From NCBI GenBank assembly GCA_013368325.1, contig JAACJK010000165.1:496001-560000 (forward strand): DNA of 64,000 nucleotides, in the 5' to 3' direction. The position numbers were made by a program, and so were the translations under genes. Source of the DNA: Ephemerocybe angulata. Lineage: Eukaryota > Basidiomycota > Agaricomycetes > Agaricales > Psathyrellaceae. Below the pieces are notes generated by a model. The model had not been told where the DNA came from, searched no databases, and saw only the letters and a program-made list of their open reading frames with translations. Shown here in pieces: positions 53,814-64,000 of the stretch (within the stretch, counting starts at the first letter, position 1; each line of letters opens with the position of its first letter).

Positions 53814-56525
53814 ATGGTGTCCGGAAGTTGCACGATCTCTGGAAATCCAGACATCGCTGGAGTCGGCGTTCGTATCGCGATCTACGTCCAAACCCTCCTG
53901 TGCTTTTTTCCGGCTTTTTGGGCGCTCTTCGACGGGAAGGTTTCGCAGGGCGAATTGGACGCCGCCGAGAATCAGGCCACGACGAACCTCGTCCTCGCTT
54001 TCGCAATCCTCATCTCCTCCATCGTCCAGGCTCAGACACTCGGGTTGACGAACTACCACGCCAGCATCGTCCTCAATATGTCCTGGCTGAATAATACCAA
54101 CGCGTTCATCTATTTCCTCCTCTACATCCAACACAAGAGTCAAGCAGGCGTTCGGGGGCGGGTTGCGCCTACCTGGCGTGCCTGGGTCCAGCATATACGG
54201 GAATTGGCTGTCTCCGTCGTGCACCCTGGTGGGTACTGACCCTGTAGATCATCTAATTCTAGGGTCTTAACTTATTTGCGACAGGTACTGCAAAGGCACA
54301 TCCAACAAGTGCTGGCTCAGACCCAGAACTCGGTCATACTGATGGCGTGGCCTCCATTCGCAACGGTGTTGAACGAACTCAACTCAGTGAGTCAGGTCTT
54401 CGCTTCCTCCAAGTCAAACGTTGTGGGTGCTCACCCGAATGGATGACGTAGACGATATACAGGGCAACGAAGACTATGCGCGCACGGGTGCGAAGCTTCT
54501 GGTCAAGCGTTTCGTTTTGCTCTTGGGGTCGTTACACCTCAGTCTCATGGCCGGTCTCGGGCTGTGGCTCTGGAGCAACATTCGGACGTTCGGAGAAGGG
54601 CAGGATGCTGCGAACGACTGTGCGGCGAAGCACGCGCTGCTCGCGATCTTGGGAAAACATGTCCCGTTCGCCTCGGAGGCACTCCGGACTGTCTCGTTGG
54701 CTATCTACGCGATATTTCTCGTCCCCGGAGCCAACCTCCTCCTCCCGATCGTGGTCTTCCTTGGGTTTTATCATCTTCACCAAGTCGTCCCAATTCCAAA
54801 GGTCGCAGGCTCTGGAAGGACACCCGACTCCTATATTCACCGTTCGAGGTTCTGGTTCTGGATTCGGCGTGCCTCCAACACCATCGTGCAGCGTTGGGCC
54901 ATCCTTCCACCATGTATCGGTCTACTCTTCCTGTTAGCCATCAATCTCGTCTTCATCATCGACATTGAGCTCGCGTTGAAGCAGAATGCAGGTCTCCAAA
55001 GCAAAGATGAAGTCGAGTGGGGATTCGGTCAGATCCTGGCGATGCTTTTGTTGTTCATGCCCCTCCGTGATCTCGCCGAAACGATTCTCGCTCGGAGGAT
55101 GAAGCAGCGACAGAAGGACTTGGATATGGGACTTGGAGGTGCTGTTAAAGCAAGTGACCTGAACCTTGCTCGAACCTGGATTGCAAGAGGTGCAAACCCA
55201 AACATAAAAGTTGAGGGTATGTTATCAATTCATGGTTGACCTTAGCCAGTAACCTATCAATGCATATAGGAGAGATATCCGCGATGCATATGGCGTGCAA
55301 TCTCGAAGATTTGGACATTATCAGAATCCTATTAGAAGCAGGGGCAGATCCAAACATTGAAGGTATGGTCTGACTAGTGCCATTTGTGCGAGCCCTCACC
55401 ATTTATAAAGATGGAAATACCAGAGATCCCTATAAAATTGACACTGATAATAAAGATAGTCTTCGACTCCTCAATCAAGTTGAGAAGGGGTCTCTAGGTC
55501 TGTCAGGTAGCACAATATTCGAAACGTGAAACTCACATTTCATCTGTAGATCCGGTAAAAGCTCTTGTTCAGGCAGCAAACAATGGATATGGAGCCGCAA
55601 TCAAGGTCTTTCTTGGGTTTCTGGGGATTAAGCTTCGCGAAAAAGAGGTATGTGCTAAAGCCTGCCCCAATATGAATAGAAAAAAATTGTCTTCAAGAGT
55701 TTCCTTGAGGCTCTCTCCGGGACCGGAATCAATGTCAATGCCGGAAACACCGACGGGATAGCCTCACCTGCCGCGGCGGTCACAAAGGCCCAGGAATTTG
55801 AAACTGTCATCTTGAAGCTCCTTCTCGCCGTGCCTGGGATTGACATCAACGCACCAGACACCGGTGGGCGGACTCCCTTGATATTTGCTGCCAGGAACGG
55901 CCATGAAGCTGTTGTCAAGCTCCTTCTCGCCGCACCTGGCATCAACGTCAATGCCGCCAACACAGGTCGGCAGATACCCTTGAGTTATGCGGCCAGTAAC
56001 GGCCACGAAGCTGTTGTCAAGCTCCTTCTCGCCGCGCCTGGAATCGACGTCAACGCGCCAGACACCTATGGGAGGACACCCTTGAATTGTGCGGTTGAGT
56101 ACAGCCGCGAAGCTGTTGTCAAGCTCCTTCTCGCTGCGCCTGGGATCGACATCAACGCGCCAAAAAACGATGGGTGGACCCCCTTGATATGTGCGGTCTG
56201 GAACAATGAAAGAGGTGCTGTCAAGCTCCTCCTCGCCGCGCCTGGGATCGACGTCAATGCGGCAGACACCAGTGGGTGGACGGCCTTGACCTGGGCTGCC
56301 TTTCGAGGTAGAGAAGCTATTGCCCAGGACCTCTGCGCAGTTCCCAAAATTATCGTCGATGTGGCGGAGGTCAAGCGGCGTCTTGAACATCCACCTGAAG
56401 GCTGGAACTGGAATGATCCTCCATCGAAGGATGTACAGGACAAGTGTGTACGGGTATTGGAGGAGTTTGTGGAGTCGAAAGGCGGCGGGGATCGGGATGG
56501 ATCAGAAGGGCCTAGTGGAGGGTGA
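53814..56525 (+). CDS. Ankyrin array gene D: multi-span membrane protein with five ankyrin repeats
   Basis: Exons 53814-54228, 54285-54386, 54452-55216, 55270-55362, 55411-55497, 55550-55647, 55698-56525; 2388 bp, 795 aa, no stop. Exon lengths equal those of B and C except exon 2 (102 instead of 108) and the last exon. Exon 1 (MVSGSCTISGNPDIAGVGVR...) is almost identical to gene C. The last exon has only five 34-aa ankyrin units, so two 102-bp units fewer than C, consistent with unequal exchange. The first donor is GTGGGT rather than GTGAGT. Topology as for B and C: seven or eight hydrophobic spans, basic linker, then ankyrin units. Function unknown; likely a membrane-tethered interaction protein. 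Confidence 0.85.
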
Positions 56526-57082
56526 AGGGACGACTTCTAGGCAAGAGCGATTATTTTGGACTGTCTCTATTATACCTTCCTATTACATATGTCCAGGATT
56601 TTCAAAGCCTGCATCTTGCCTGCGTCACTGAACACCGCGTCGACTCCATCTTTCATACAACCGCACGTTCTGTCCCTATTTCATTAACACTTCATGTAAC
56701 ATACCAGCCCGATGACTTGGACGTTGTTCTTTTACAACTTCGCGCTCCACTTATTTTTCCTCGAACCTTACACTAGAGGTACTGTCCCGCGCTGAGAATA
56801 TACACATGATTCGCGATACCCTGTGTCCAATGAGCCACCCTCGATAGGTGCACGCACTCCGATTTTAAAACCTGTTACGAGTCTCCGGGCATCCCCGGCC
56901 TACCCCACCTTAGCAGTCTTGCTGGTCCACCCGTCTGCGGGACTACCCCTAAGCCTGGTATAACCTCTCAGGCATGCAACTCTGGTGCGAAGACCTAGAG
57001 GAATGGAATGCGGAATCTCTCTGATTTAATGTCATCGCCCGACGGGCGCTTAAATAGGCAGCATCAAGAACATTCATAATAA
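56526..57082. other. Post-ankyrin spacer after gene D, first part
   Basis: 3' flanking sequence shared with A-C; GGGCGCTTAAAT at 57044-57055. No gene. Confidence 0.45.
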
Positions 57083-57679
57083 GGAGCAATAAGAGCAATA
57101 ATTGAAGGAAGGGCTGCAAATTCTATACATCTAGATGCAAAAGATGGAGAAGATACACGTACGCGTCTCACAGATATACTGAAATATCAGCCTTCTGCAC
57201 AATGTGCTTTCGCTCAGAAGGCTGCGTCCACCGCCAATCCTCGCCAGCCCAATCCCACAATAGAGATGTCCGTCTCTCCTTGCCCTTTGCTTGCCCTAAA
57301 TCAAACCCTCGTAGTTAGCTTAATTGTGTATGGTTGGACCCGAAGCGAGATAGCTTGTCCTACCTTGAAGCATGAACTCTCGAAACAACGCGAAGCTATG
57401 TTCACGAGTGCAGCTGCAGACCCCGAGGGGTCTAGAGGATTGTTAGCCCTAAAATGGGATCGTAGACAGGAGTGTAAGTCACACTCACCGAGAATACTCA
57501 ATTGTCGAGAGCCGAGAGGGATTCTTTCGGAATACATCCCCCGCAAATCCCCCGGCGCTTATCTCCCGTGCTACGATATCCCGTTCCCACATCGGTCCTG
57601 CCAAACGTCCATATACGTTCAACCCAAGGAGCAGCCATGCCCCGCGCTCCCTCTCGGTGAACGCCCCACGGTTGCCTGA
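57083..57679 (+). other. Long open frame shared by the post-ankyrin spacers, possible relic exon
   Basis: One frame is open from 57083 to the stop at 57677-57679 (about 198 codons, first ATG only at 57266). It reads EDTRTRLTDILKYQPSAQCA and onward through PNPTIEMSVSPCPLLAL. The equivalents at 2730-2900, 15380-15530 and 49940-50200 share the wording but are broken. The frame could be chance preservation in the best copy, or a decayed exon. No family recognised. Confidence 0.25.
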
Positions 57680-59010
57680 TAGACAACCTTCCGCTCCACC
57701 CTTCCACCCTCGGATCTGGACTCTCCGACGTTCCGAGGTACTCGCTGGATCCAACGCCCGCAACTGTTGGTTGGTGCGCAATGCCAGCCTCATGGAGGGG
57801 GCGGTCGTGCTGGCTTGTGCATACCGCCCTATTGTCGCGGTACCCGTACGAACACGAATTCTCGGCCTCTCGTATCCCCTTCGCGCCCCTGGTGAATTCT
57901 CCCTGTGTTCCGCCATGAGCTTCGCCCGTCCTGCGTGAGCTTCTCCCGGTGACTTCCCCCGTCTCCTGCTCGGCTTCGCTGGCACAGGCGCCATGGTGGA
58001 TGGCTGCCAGTAGAGGGGCAGGCCGCGGGCGTCTTCGCGTGTGTTGTTAACTGCAGTTGGGAGGCGATGGAAAAGGGGGTAGAAATATGTAGTCGGAGAA
58101 CCCATTCGAGACGTTGTGTGGGGTGGCGAAGGCGCGTTGAGGGTTTGGAGAAGACCTGTCTGCGAAGTGAACGCGAGGAGAGAGGTCGTTGAAGGGCGGA
58201 GGAAACGTCGATTAAGTATGTTACATAACACCAGACCGATAGATGCAGGGACTCTCCTTGCAGATTGAGAGGAGTAGAGAGCAGGAGGGGGACTGATCGG
58301 AATGTTGGGGTCGTCATCGAGGAGGAACAGGCGGAGAATGAAGTGGTGCCGTTGATTGGCCGTTTTAAGGCAGTCGAGGACGAGACTTCCGGGGCGGGGG
58401 TAGCAAGGAAAGACCTGCTCAAGGTGGCTGGTGGGATTCCGGTGAGCCTTGGGGAAAACTGAGAGCCGCTCGGTAGTACGCGCGACCGGCGTGTCTTTGG
58501 CGTAGTCGATAGGACCAAGAGCGCGTCGGTGTTGAATGTTGAGAGCAGGCGGTGTTGAACGTTGAGCGATCATGGTGGGGGGGCCAGAGGCAAGGCGCTC
58601 AGATGCTCGGTTGGGGGCGAAGGCGAGCTTGTAGTAGTACTGGTGGACGGTCCTCCCTGCCCTGCGTCTTCGAACGCGGTCGATGCGGTGAGAGGGATGG
58701 GGGTCCGGCCGCCGGAGGCATATGCTAGTTGCCGGCGGGAGATGCGACGATGCAGGGCAGGCTGTGGAGTGCGGAGGAGAAGGCGTAGAGGAGAGAGTGG
58801 GAGCTCGATCACCTAAGCGGGCGCAGAGGTGTCGCCTGGATCACTGGCATGGCTGAGAAGCCGCATATCTGATCGTTGGGGTCAGCTTGAGAAGATGCGA
58901 AAAAGCGGCGAGAAGGACTTACCACAGGTTGAACTTGGAGTGGATATAGCGGGTCGTGGTTGGAGATAGACGGGCGCAAGTGATGGCAAGCGCCTAATTC
59001 GCACGTCACC
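57485..59010 (-). pseudogene. Eroded minus-strand spacer gene, copy after gene D
   Basis: A 362-codon minus frame (58573-57485) overlaps Q-block text. Upstream, an exon relic (59009 to about 58925) reads SISNHDPLYPLQVQPV up to the GTAAGTCC donor seen in copy 1. Anchor CTCGGTAGTACGCGCGACC near 58468. Other copies do not keep the same frame, so a functional protein is doubtful. Confidence 0.3.
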
Positions 59011-59196
59011 GCGTTGGCGACACGCTACCAAGGCGATCAATGTCTCGCACGGCCTCAGAACGAAACCCACACACCCTCCCGTTGGTTAAAACCAGTTGCG
59101 GTGACCTCCGCTGGAGGCTCGGTACTCACTGAAATGTCCAGGAAATCGACTGTGCAGGCATTCCGACGAGGACGAGGCCACCTAAACAGGAAGGTG

Positions 59197-59310
59197 TGCT
59201 CCTATCTTGGTGATGTCACCGCTTGGTTGGGCGACCTCGTTGCTTTCAACCACCAACCGCGATGTCTGTCGCAGCGAGGACGACATCGACGATTCTGAGT
59301 GGGTTGGCCT
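59197..59310 (+). other. Spacer motif and acidic first-exon relic, frame-shifted copy
   Basis: TGCTCCTATCTTGGTGATG from 59197, the CCAACCGCGATG leader, and an ATG at 59262 whose next bases match the 6611 copy (AGCGAGGACGACATCGACG) except for a missing base that destroys MxVDSEDDIDDSE. Confidence 0.35.
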
Positions 59311-60700
59311 GGACTATCTGTGCTCTTACTGAGTGTTATTCGTTTTGAACAGCGGTGGAGACGTGCGATTGCGCTCGAAGTTGGCTGTTGACTCAAGGAT
59401 CGTCGGTTCCTCCTCTACATGTCTGTCATGGCTGACTACGGGACGGCCAGATTAGAAAGGTGAGCCTCCTGAGTTTTTCGACACTGAAGCTGTGAGTGCT
59501 AATCGGTACAGACACTAGGCGCGATCGCCTTCTCTCCACCCACTGCCAATACATGAAACTCCAGCTCACCGCTCTCAAAAGGCAGCGTTCGACGTTCAAC
59601 GTGCACCGTCTGTCGCTTCGCAATCCCCAGGCTTGGTATCGGATGTGGAAGGAGCGGCAATGAAAGCTACGCGTGCTGGGTGAGCTGTCTCTGTCCTGTC
59701 TACTGAAGGTTCGCTCATAGCCCACCTGGCTTCCCCAGGCTGTCATATTCGCCAAAATGGACCCGAGACTCCAAACGCGAGGTTACGACTGCCGACGTAT
59801 CACCTAGCTCGGAACCTTGAGTGTAGCCCAGTCTCTTGCTCCCACCACTGGCGTCGCCGTACTCGAAATTCGAGGGAATGCTAATGCTCGAACCGTCGAT
59901 CTCGTGGGATGCAGCATTCCCGTCAGATCTGAGTGAGTAATCGTAAAGTGCAGCCATTCAGTCACTGACGACGCACATAGCGAAAACAATCCCACAGCCC
60001 GCACCTGATTCCTCAGTTGGTCTTCGCGCCCACAGCTTAGTTTCCGGCCTTCAGGCCTCTGGGACGCAACTCGCACCATGCCAGGATCGCTACGACGTTT
60101 TTGGCAGCGAAAGGCCTTTCTATGCAACTCAGCGCCGGCGACTCGGAAGGATTGGCTCTCACCCCGCGGGCGCTTATATCGTCCTTCGATGACGGGAACG
60201 CGCACTTTGCGTAGTGGTGGATGACGCCGCCCCGTGCAACAGCTCGTAGAGGGTGAGGCGACGACGGAGGAGGAACTGTAGTCCTAGTACTTGGGTTCAC
60301 TGCCTCCCCGCTACCCACCCAAGAGATGCCACCTTTTCGTAGCCAATCGCGGTCGAGTTGGTGTCTGTAATCCTGCTTTGGATAGATACAGTCACGAACC
60401 TGGCCTCCTGACCAACGTCAGCCCCCTCCATAGGTCCAATGACGCCGCATGCCATGATATGCACCTCAGGAGCGATGGCCAATAGACACAGTGTATGCAC
60501 ATTCGTTCGGAAGCGGGGACAGTGACCGGTTGACCACCGGCGATGCTGTGGGTACGTCGAGGCAAGCCTATCACGACGAATTCGCTCACCATGCCATGGT
60601 CTGGATCTGTTTGAAGGTCGTGCTCTTAACACCAACGTTTGGTGGTTCTAGTATCCCTGCATTGATTTACCCCCACCCGTATTTATCGAGACTCTGAATC
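59311..60700. other. D-E spacer, eroded exons
   Basis: Colinear with about 4940-6550. Splice-like landmarks recur (GTGAGC near 59460 and 59680 with pyrimidine-AG acceptors). Between them a plus frame reads RDRLLSTHCQYMKLQLTALK (from about 59521), whose counterpart near 5166 begins LRDRLVYAVNRDF. GGGCGCTTATAT at 60168. No gene can be assembled. Confidence 0.3.
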
Positions 60701-62760
60701 ATGGGCCTAGCGGGGCTAAGATGACTCTGAACTCGAATCTACGCGAGGAATACATATTATTTGTACCCTATAATGTGCATTATATGTATCCAGGTCGACT
60801 GAGGTCTCATCAATGCAGCCTAACTTCCAGAGGACTGACATGAGGCGATGAAACACGGGCCTGGGAACGGGCGCTTAAATTACTCTGTGCGCACACACGA
60901 CGACACTTGGGAGCGTGCATTTCATTTTAGCCCATAATGATGGTCCTCAGGCTGACACCCTAGTCCTGGCCTCCTTTGATTTACCCGCAATCCTCACATC
61001 CACGATGCGCGTAGACCGCAGACCTTTAATGACCTATGTAGGAGGTGTGCCCGATTTGACTCTCTTTTGGTGGGCTGTCGCACTTGGTTGACCAACTAGA
61101 ACACTCCATCCAGATTAAGGTATACCTGAAGGTCGGCCCTGAAGGATGGAGGGCTATGTGTGGTGCCTGAGGCTGGGAAGCAGGTGGATGTCGCGCGATT
61201 TAGATGTGTTGCGCGCATGGGCGCTTAATATTGTTATATCGCTCTGGAAGGGGCTACTGTAAGAAACACCCGGTGTATACAAGTACTCTACAACCAGATG
61301 ATTTCGGCAGGCATAAGGCCGGCGACACCATGACCGGTCGCCCTATCGCCCATCCCCCGTTCTTCCCTGCGGTCCTATGGCGTACCCCCACGATCTTACA
61401 TTCTCGTCACGATGAGCCTACAAACGTTGCTGACGTCCTCTCTAGGCTGTGCGTAAAACGGCGCCCAAATGCGCGTAACAGAAGCAGAATCCCGCGCCCC
61501 AATATCTCCCCCACGTCCCGCGATGTCCTTCCCCCACCCACCGAACCCGTCCCTGGTCCATCTCCTGCGCGTCCAGCCCATTTCGGCCCTTCCTCCGTAA
61601 ATCATCTTTCAAGGTAGTGGTGGAGGTGCGGCCCTGTGTGCCCTTTGGAGCGTCAGTAAGAGGATCTCGAGGAGGGCGAAAGTGCGTATCGGAGGGCCCA
61701 GTTGGATGTTGCGTAAGAATGGCGAGGAAATCGGTTGGGGGTCGAGAGAGAGCCGTTCCTCGCGGTGAGCATGTTGACGGAGATGTAGCGTTGAGCGATT
61801 GGTGGCGTTTCGGACTCGCACAGGTTGGGGAGCCATTCGTGCGCATGGGCCGAGACTGCGGGGAGGAGGACAGGAGGGCCGTTTCGAGACGCAGTCACGC
61901 TAGATGAGCAGACGGCGGAGCGTCTACTCACGTGTCAGGGCCGGCGCGAAGAGTCGTCGAGGCGGGGTTGTCGAAGATGTCAGGCGGCAGCGGAGTGTAC
62001 CGAGGTCACCGAGAGAGTGCACATTTGCGACTTTAAGGGAGGGATGTCGTCGAGCCGGGGTGGCTGACGCTCGCTCGAGCGGGAGTGTAGTTTCGGCCCC
62101 GTGGGTTTCGAAGGCTCACTGGTTGGCTGGAGGCGGGGGCGAACTTGAACGTTGAGGAGAGGCGGTATGGGATGATGCAGCCCTTTCCGTGGTGGAAGCT
62201 GAGCGCTGAGCTCGAGATTTGAGTCGCGCTGATGCGGGAGAGTGTGGAGGTGTCCTCCGCGTCATGGAGCACCTGGGAGCGATCTGCGGAGGCTAATGTT
62301 GGGTGTGTCGGCACTGATTCGACGTTCCCAGCGAGCAGAGCGGAGGGTTCAGGTGGGCGAGAAACGGCCAAAAGGCGGGTGGTGGAACACGAAGACAAGG
62401 ACGACTGCGGCGTAGCGGTGAGAGGCAACGAACGTAGCGGGAGGTGGACAACTGTGGTAGGTGCCAAGATCGCCTGGATCTCTGGAATGGCGACAAAACG
62501 GTGATACTAGCAGCTGGTGTTAGCCTCAGAGGACGTCCAGAGGTGCAGAGATGGACGTACCAGGGTCGTGTAGTGGTCGAAAAGAGCGGGGCGTCACGTC
62601 TAATCCGCTGGCGCTAGTTTCGGACACGTGATCGTACGGCTTGGTCCCAAGCTACGTCGGGTCCATGAGGGCTGTGGTGGAGCTCAACGAGCGCGAAATT
62701 GACGAGGACGTCCAGGCGGAAATTCACAGAGGAAGGCACGAAGAGAGGCGAGTCTCCGTT
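60701..62760. other. D-E spacer with paired GGGCGCTTAAAT motifs and R anchor
   Basis: GGGCGCTTAAAT at 60869-60880 and GGGCGCTTAATAT from 61219; R-like anchor GAGAGCCGTTCCTCGCGGT near 61749. Colinear with 6661-9179. Minus frames at 61442-61846 and 62033-62467 are unsupported. Confidence 0.35.
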
Positions 62761-63346
62761 GGCCCCTATCTCGGTGATCACATCCGGCACCGGAAGTTTA
62801 TGTCAATTACCTCCGGCCTCGTTGCTTGGACTGAACCGCCATCTACGTATACCGCTTGTCTACCGCCATGTCGTCCAACATCGAGGACGATGCCGAAGAT
62901 TCTATGATCGACGACCTGCATACTCGGGTGTCACACCGAGAGGGCTTCATTCAACTGGCCTTGATGCTGACAAAAAGAAATCTCCTGCCCTTGCGTCCAT
63001 TATCACCTACCCACCAGCTGCATTCTCAGGTACATTGGAACCCTCATATTTGACAATGTCGTTAACAATTCCTCCCAGTGTACCTATTAAGTATTTTAAA
63101 CGTCGAAGCCCGGCGGACACGTCTGAGCTTCTGGATATAGTCACATACCTCGCCCCCAATTGGGTGGTAGATACTTCCAGCTAGATGAGCTGTGCATTCT
63201 GCACGTCCTACCGCACCGTTTCAAGTTCGTTCATTGGGGTATGACACGTGCTTCGCCTCATGCCTTTTGGTATATCACAGAGACGCTCGCTCGCTTCCCT
63301 TCATTCTTCTGACCTCAGTTCTTCTCTCGCAATTCGCTCGTCCACC
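62761..63346 (+). other. Spacer motif and most complete MSSNIEDDAEDS first exon before gene E
   Basis: GGCCCCTATCTCGGTGATC at 62761-62779. The ATG at 62868 opens MSSNIEDDAEDSMIDDLHTR, open to a possible donor at about 63029 (CAG|GTACAT). The best preserved of the eight starts. Gene E's leader follows; GACACGTGCTTCGCCTCATGCC near 63243 weakly matches the C and D leaders. Confidence 0.35.
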
Positions 63347-64000
63347 ATGTCGACTGGCGATTGCACAATTCCGGGAAATCCGGACATCGCTGGTATCGGC
63401 GTTCGCGTGGCGATATACATCCAGACTCTACTATACTTCATCCCCGCTTTCTGGGCACTTGTGGATGGAAAAGTCACGCAGGGTGAATTGGACGCTGCCG
63501 AGACCCAGGCAACCACAAACCTCGTTCTGGCATTTGCGATTCTCATCTCTTCCATCGTTCAAGCCCAAACGCTAGGCCTGACCAACTACCACGCTAGTAT
63601 CGTTCTCAACATGAGCTGGATGAACAATACGAATGCGTTCATCTACTTCCTGCTTTACATCCAGTACAAGAGCCAGCCGGGCACTCCAAACCCAGTTCCA
63701 CCCACCTGGAGAGCGTGGACCAGACATATCAGAGATATTGCTGTATCGGTCATCCCTTGTAAGTACCGTGCCTGCAGGAGAGCTTCTATTAGAGAACTAA
63801 CCTTCTGGGATTCCACGCCAGGCATTAAACGCAGGCGGAGACACGACAGCACAACCCCAGAGGTCAGACAGATTGACGAGGGCGTGAACTCCGGCGGCGT
63901 ACAGGACGCTCGGATAGGTGATTGTCGAGCTTTATAATTGGTCTTAGTTTGTAAACCCTCATCGAATGTACCAGGCAGTGACGACAGCTCGCGCATGGGC
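63347..64000 (+). CDS. Ankyrin array gene E, 5' part (membrane exons), runs off the window
   Basis: Exon 1 is 63347-63758 (MSTGDCTIPGNPDIAGIGVR..., three hydrophobic spans as in B-D, 412 bp versus 415), with a GTAAGT donor. Exon 2 is 63822-63917, a basic linker (CIKRRRRHDS...). Exon 3 probably starts at 63975 (ACCAG|GC) and is cut by the window end. The protein is the most diverged of the array in exon 1 (e.g. LLYFIPAFWALVDGKVTQ). The ankyrin part is not in view. Confidence 0.75.

Overview
The window is from a filamentous fungus, most likely an Agaricomycete (mushroom-forming basidiomycete). The evidence is many short GT-AG introns of about 50-60 nt, a Ty3/gypsy chromovirus, a KDZ-type (CxC5/CxC6) transposase gene, a Tad1-like LINE remnant and multi-membrane-span ankyrin proteins. 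I see no rRNA, no convincing tRNA, no CRISPR array and no recognisable housekeeping gene. This is accessory, repeat-rich DNA.

The backbone is a tandem array of paralogous genes, here called A-E. They encode proteins with an N-terminal multi-pass membrane region followed by ankyrin repeats: A 750-2194 (5' truncated), B 10089-14819, C 46466-49381, D 53814-56525 and E 63347 to the window end (3' incomplete). B, C and D share a seven-exon structure whose exon lengths agree almost to the base. They differ mainly in the number of 102-bp ankyrin units in the last exon. The 5-10 kb spacers are also paralogous and partly colinear. They carry the same anchors in the same order: a GGGCGCTTAAAT motif about 0.5 kb after each ankyrin gene, eroded minus-strand coding relics, a GGCCCCTATCTCGGTGATG motif with a short acidic ORF start, then the next ankyrin gene. 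A 5'-truncated LINE (10727-12407, TSD 18 bp) sits in intron 2 of gene B.

The B-C spacer contains a 20.7-kb composite transposon (about 21350-42080). It has imperfect 36-bp terminal inverted repeats, subterminal GGCANACCGGC repeats and a 9-bp flanking direct repeat, GACCCATGC. Its core is a CxC5/CxC6-KDZ transposase gene (plus strand, 21506-30439) and a convergent cysteine-rich companion gene (minus strand, 30527-35432). Three younger elements lie inside it. (1) A full-length chromovirus (21789-28559, 550-bp LTRs, TSD TGTGC) splits the KDZ gene. (2) A 2.7-kb non-coding element with very long inverted arms (31335-34041, TSD CTTTCTTC) splits the companion gene. (3) A 5.1-kb element (36586-41729) has 69-bp perfect TIRs and a 6-bp direct repeat GTAGAA, and carries a large gene whose conserved motifs look P-element/THAP9-like to me. 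Subtracting the first two nested elements restores the reading frame of the gene each had hit. Subtracting all three leaves a KDZ element of about 6.1 kb.

The chromovirus looks intact: gag, a -1 slippery site G GGT TTT next to the gag stop, and a 1306-codon pol with protease, RT, RNase H, integrase and chromodomain. Its two LTRs differ at only three positions, all CpG transitions. A 9-nt match between the predicted transcript start in the LTR and the site next to the 5' LTR suggests Tf1-type self-priming. The older genes are damaged: one single-base deletion each in the KDZ gene and its companion, and two nonsense codons plus a frameshift in the P-like gene.
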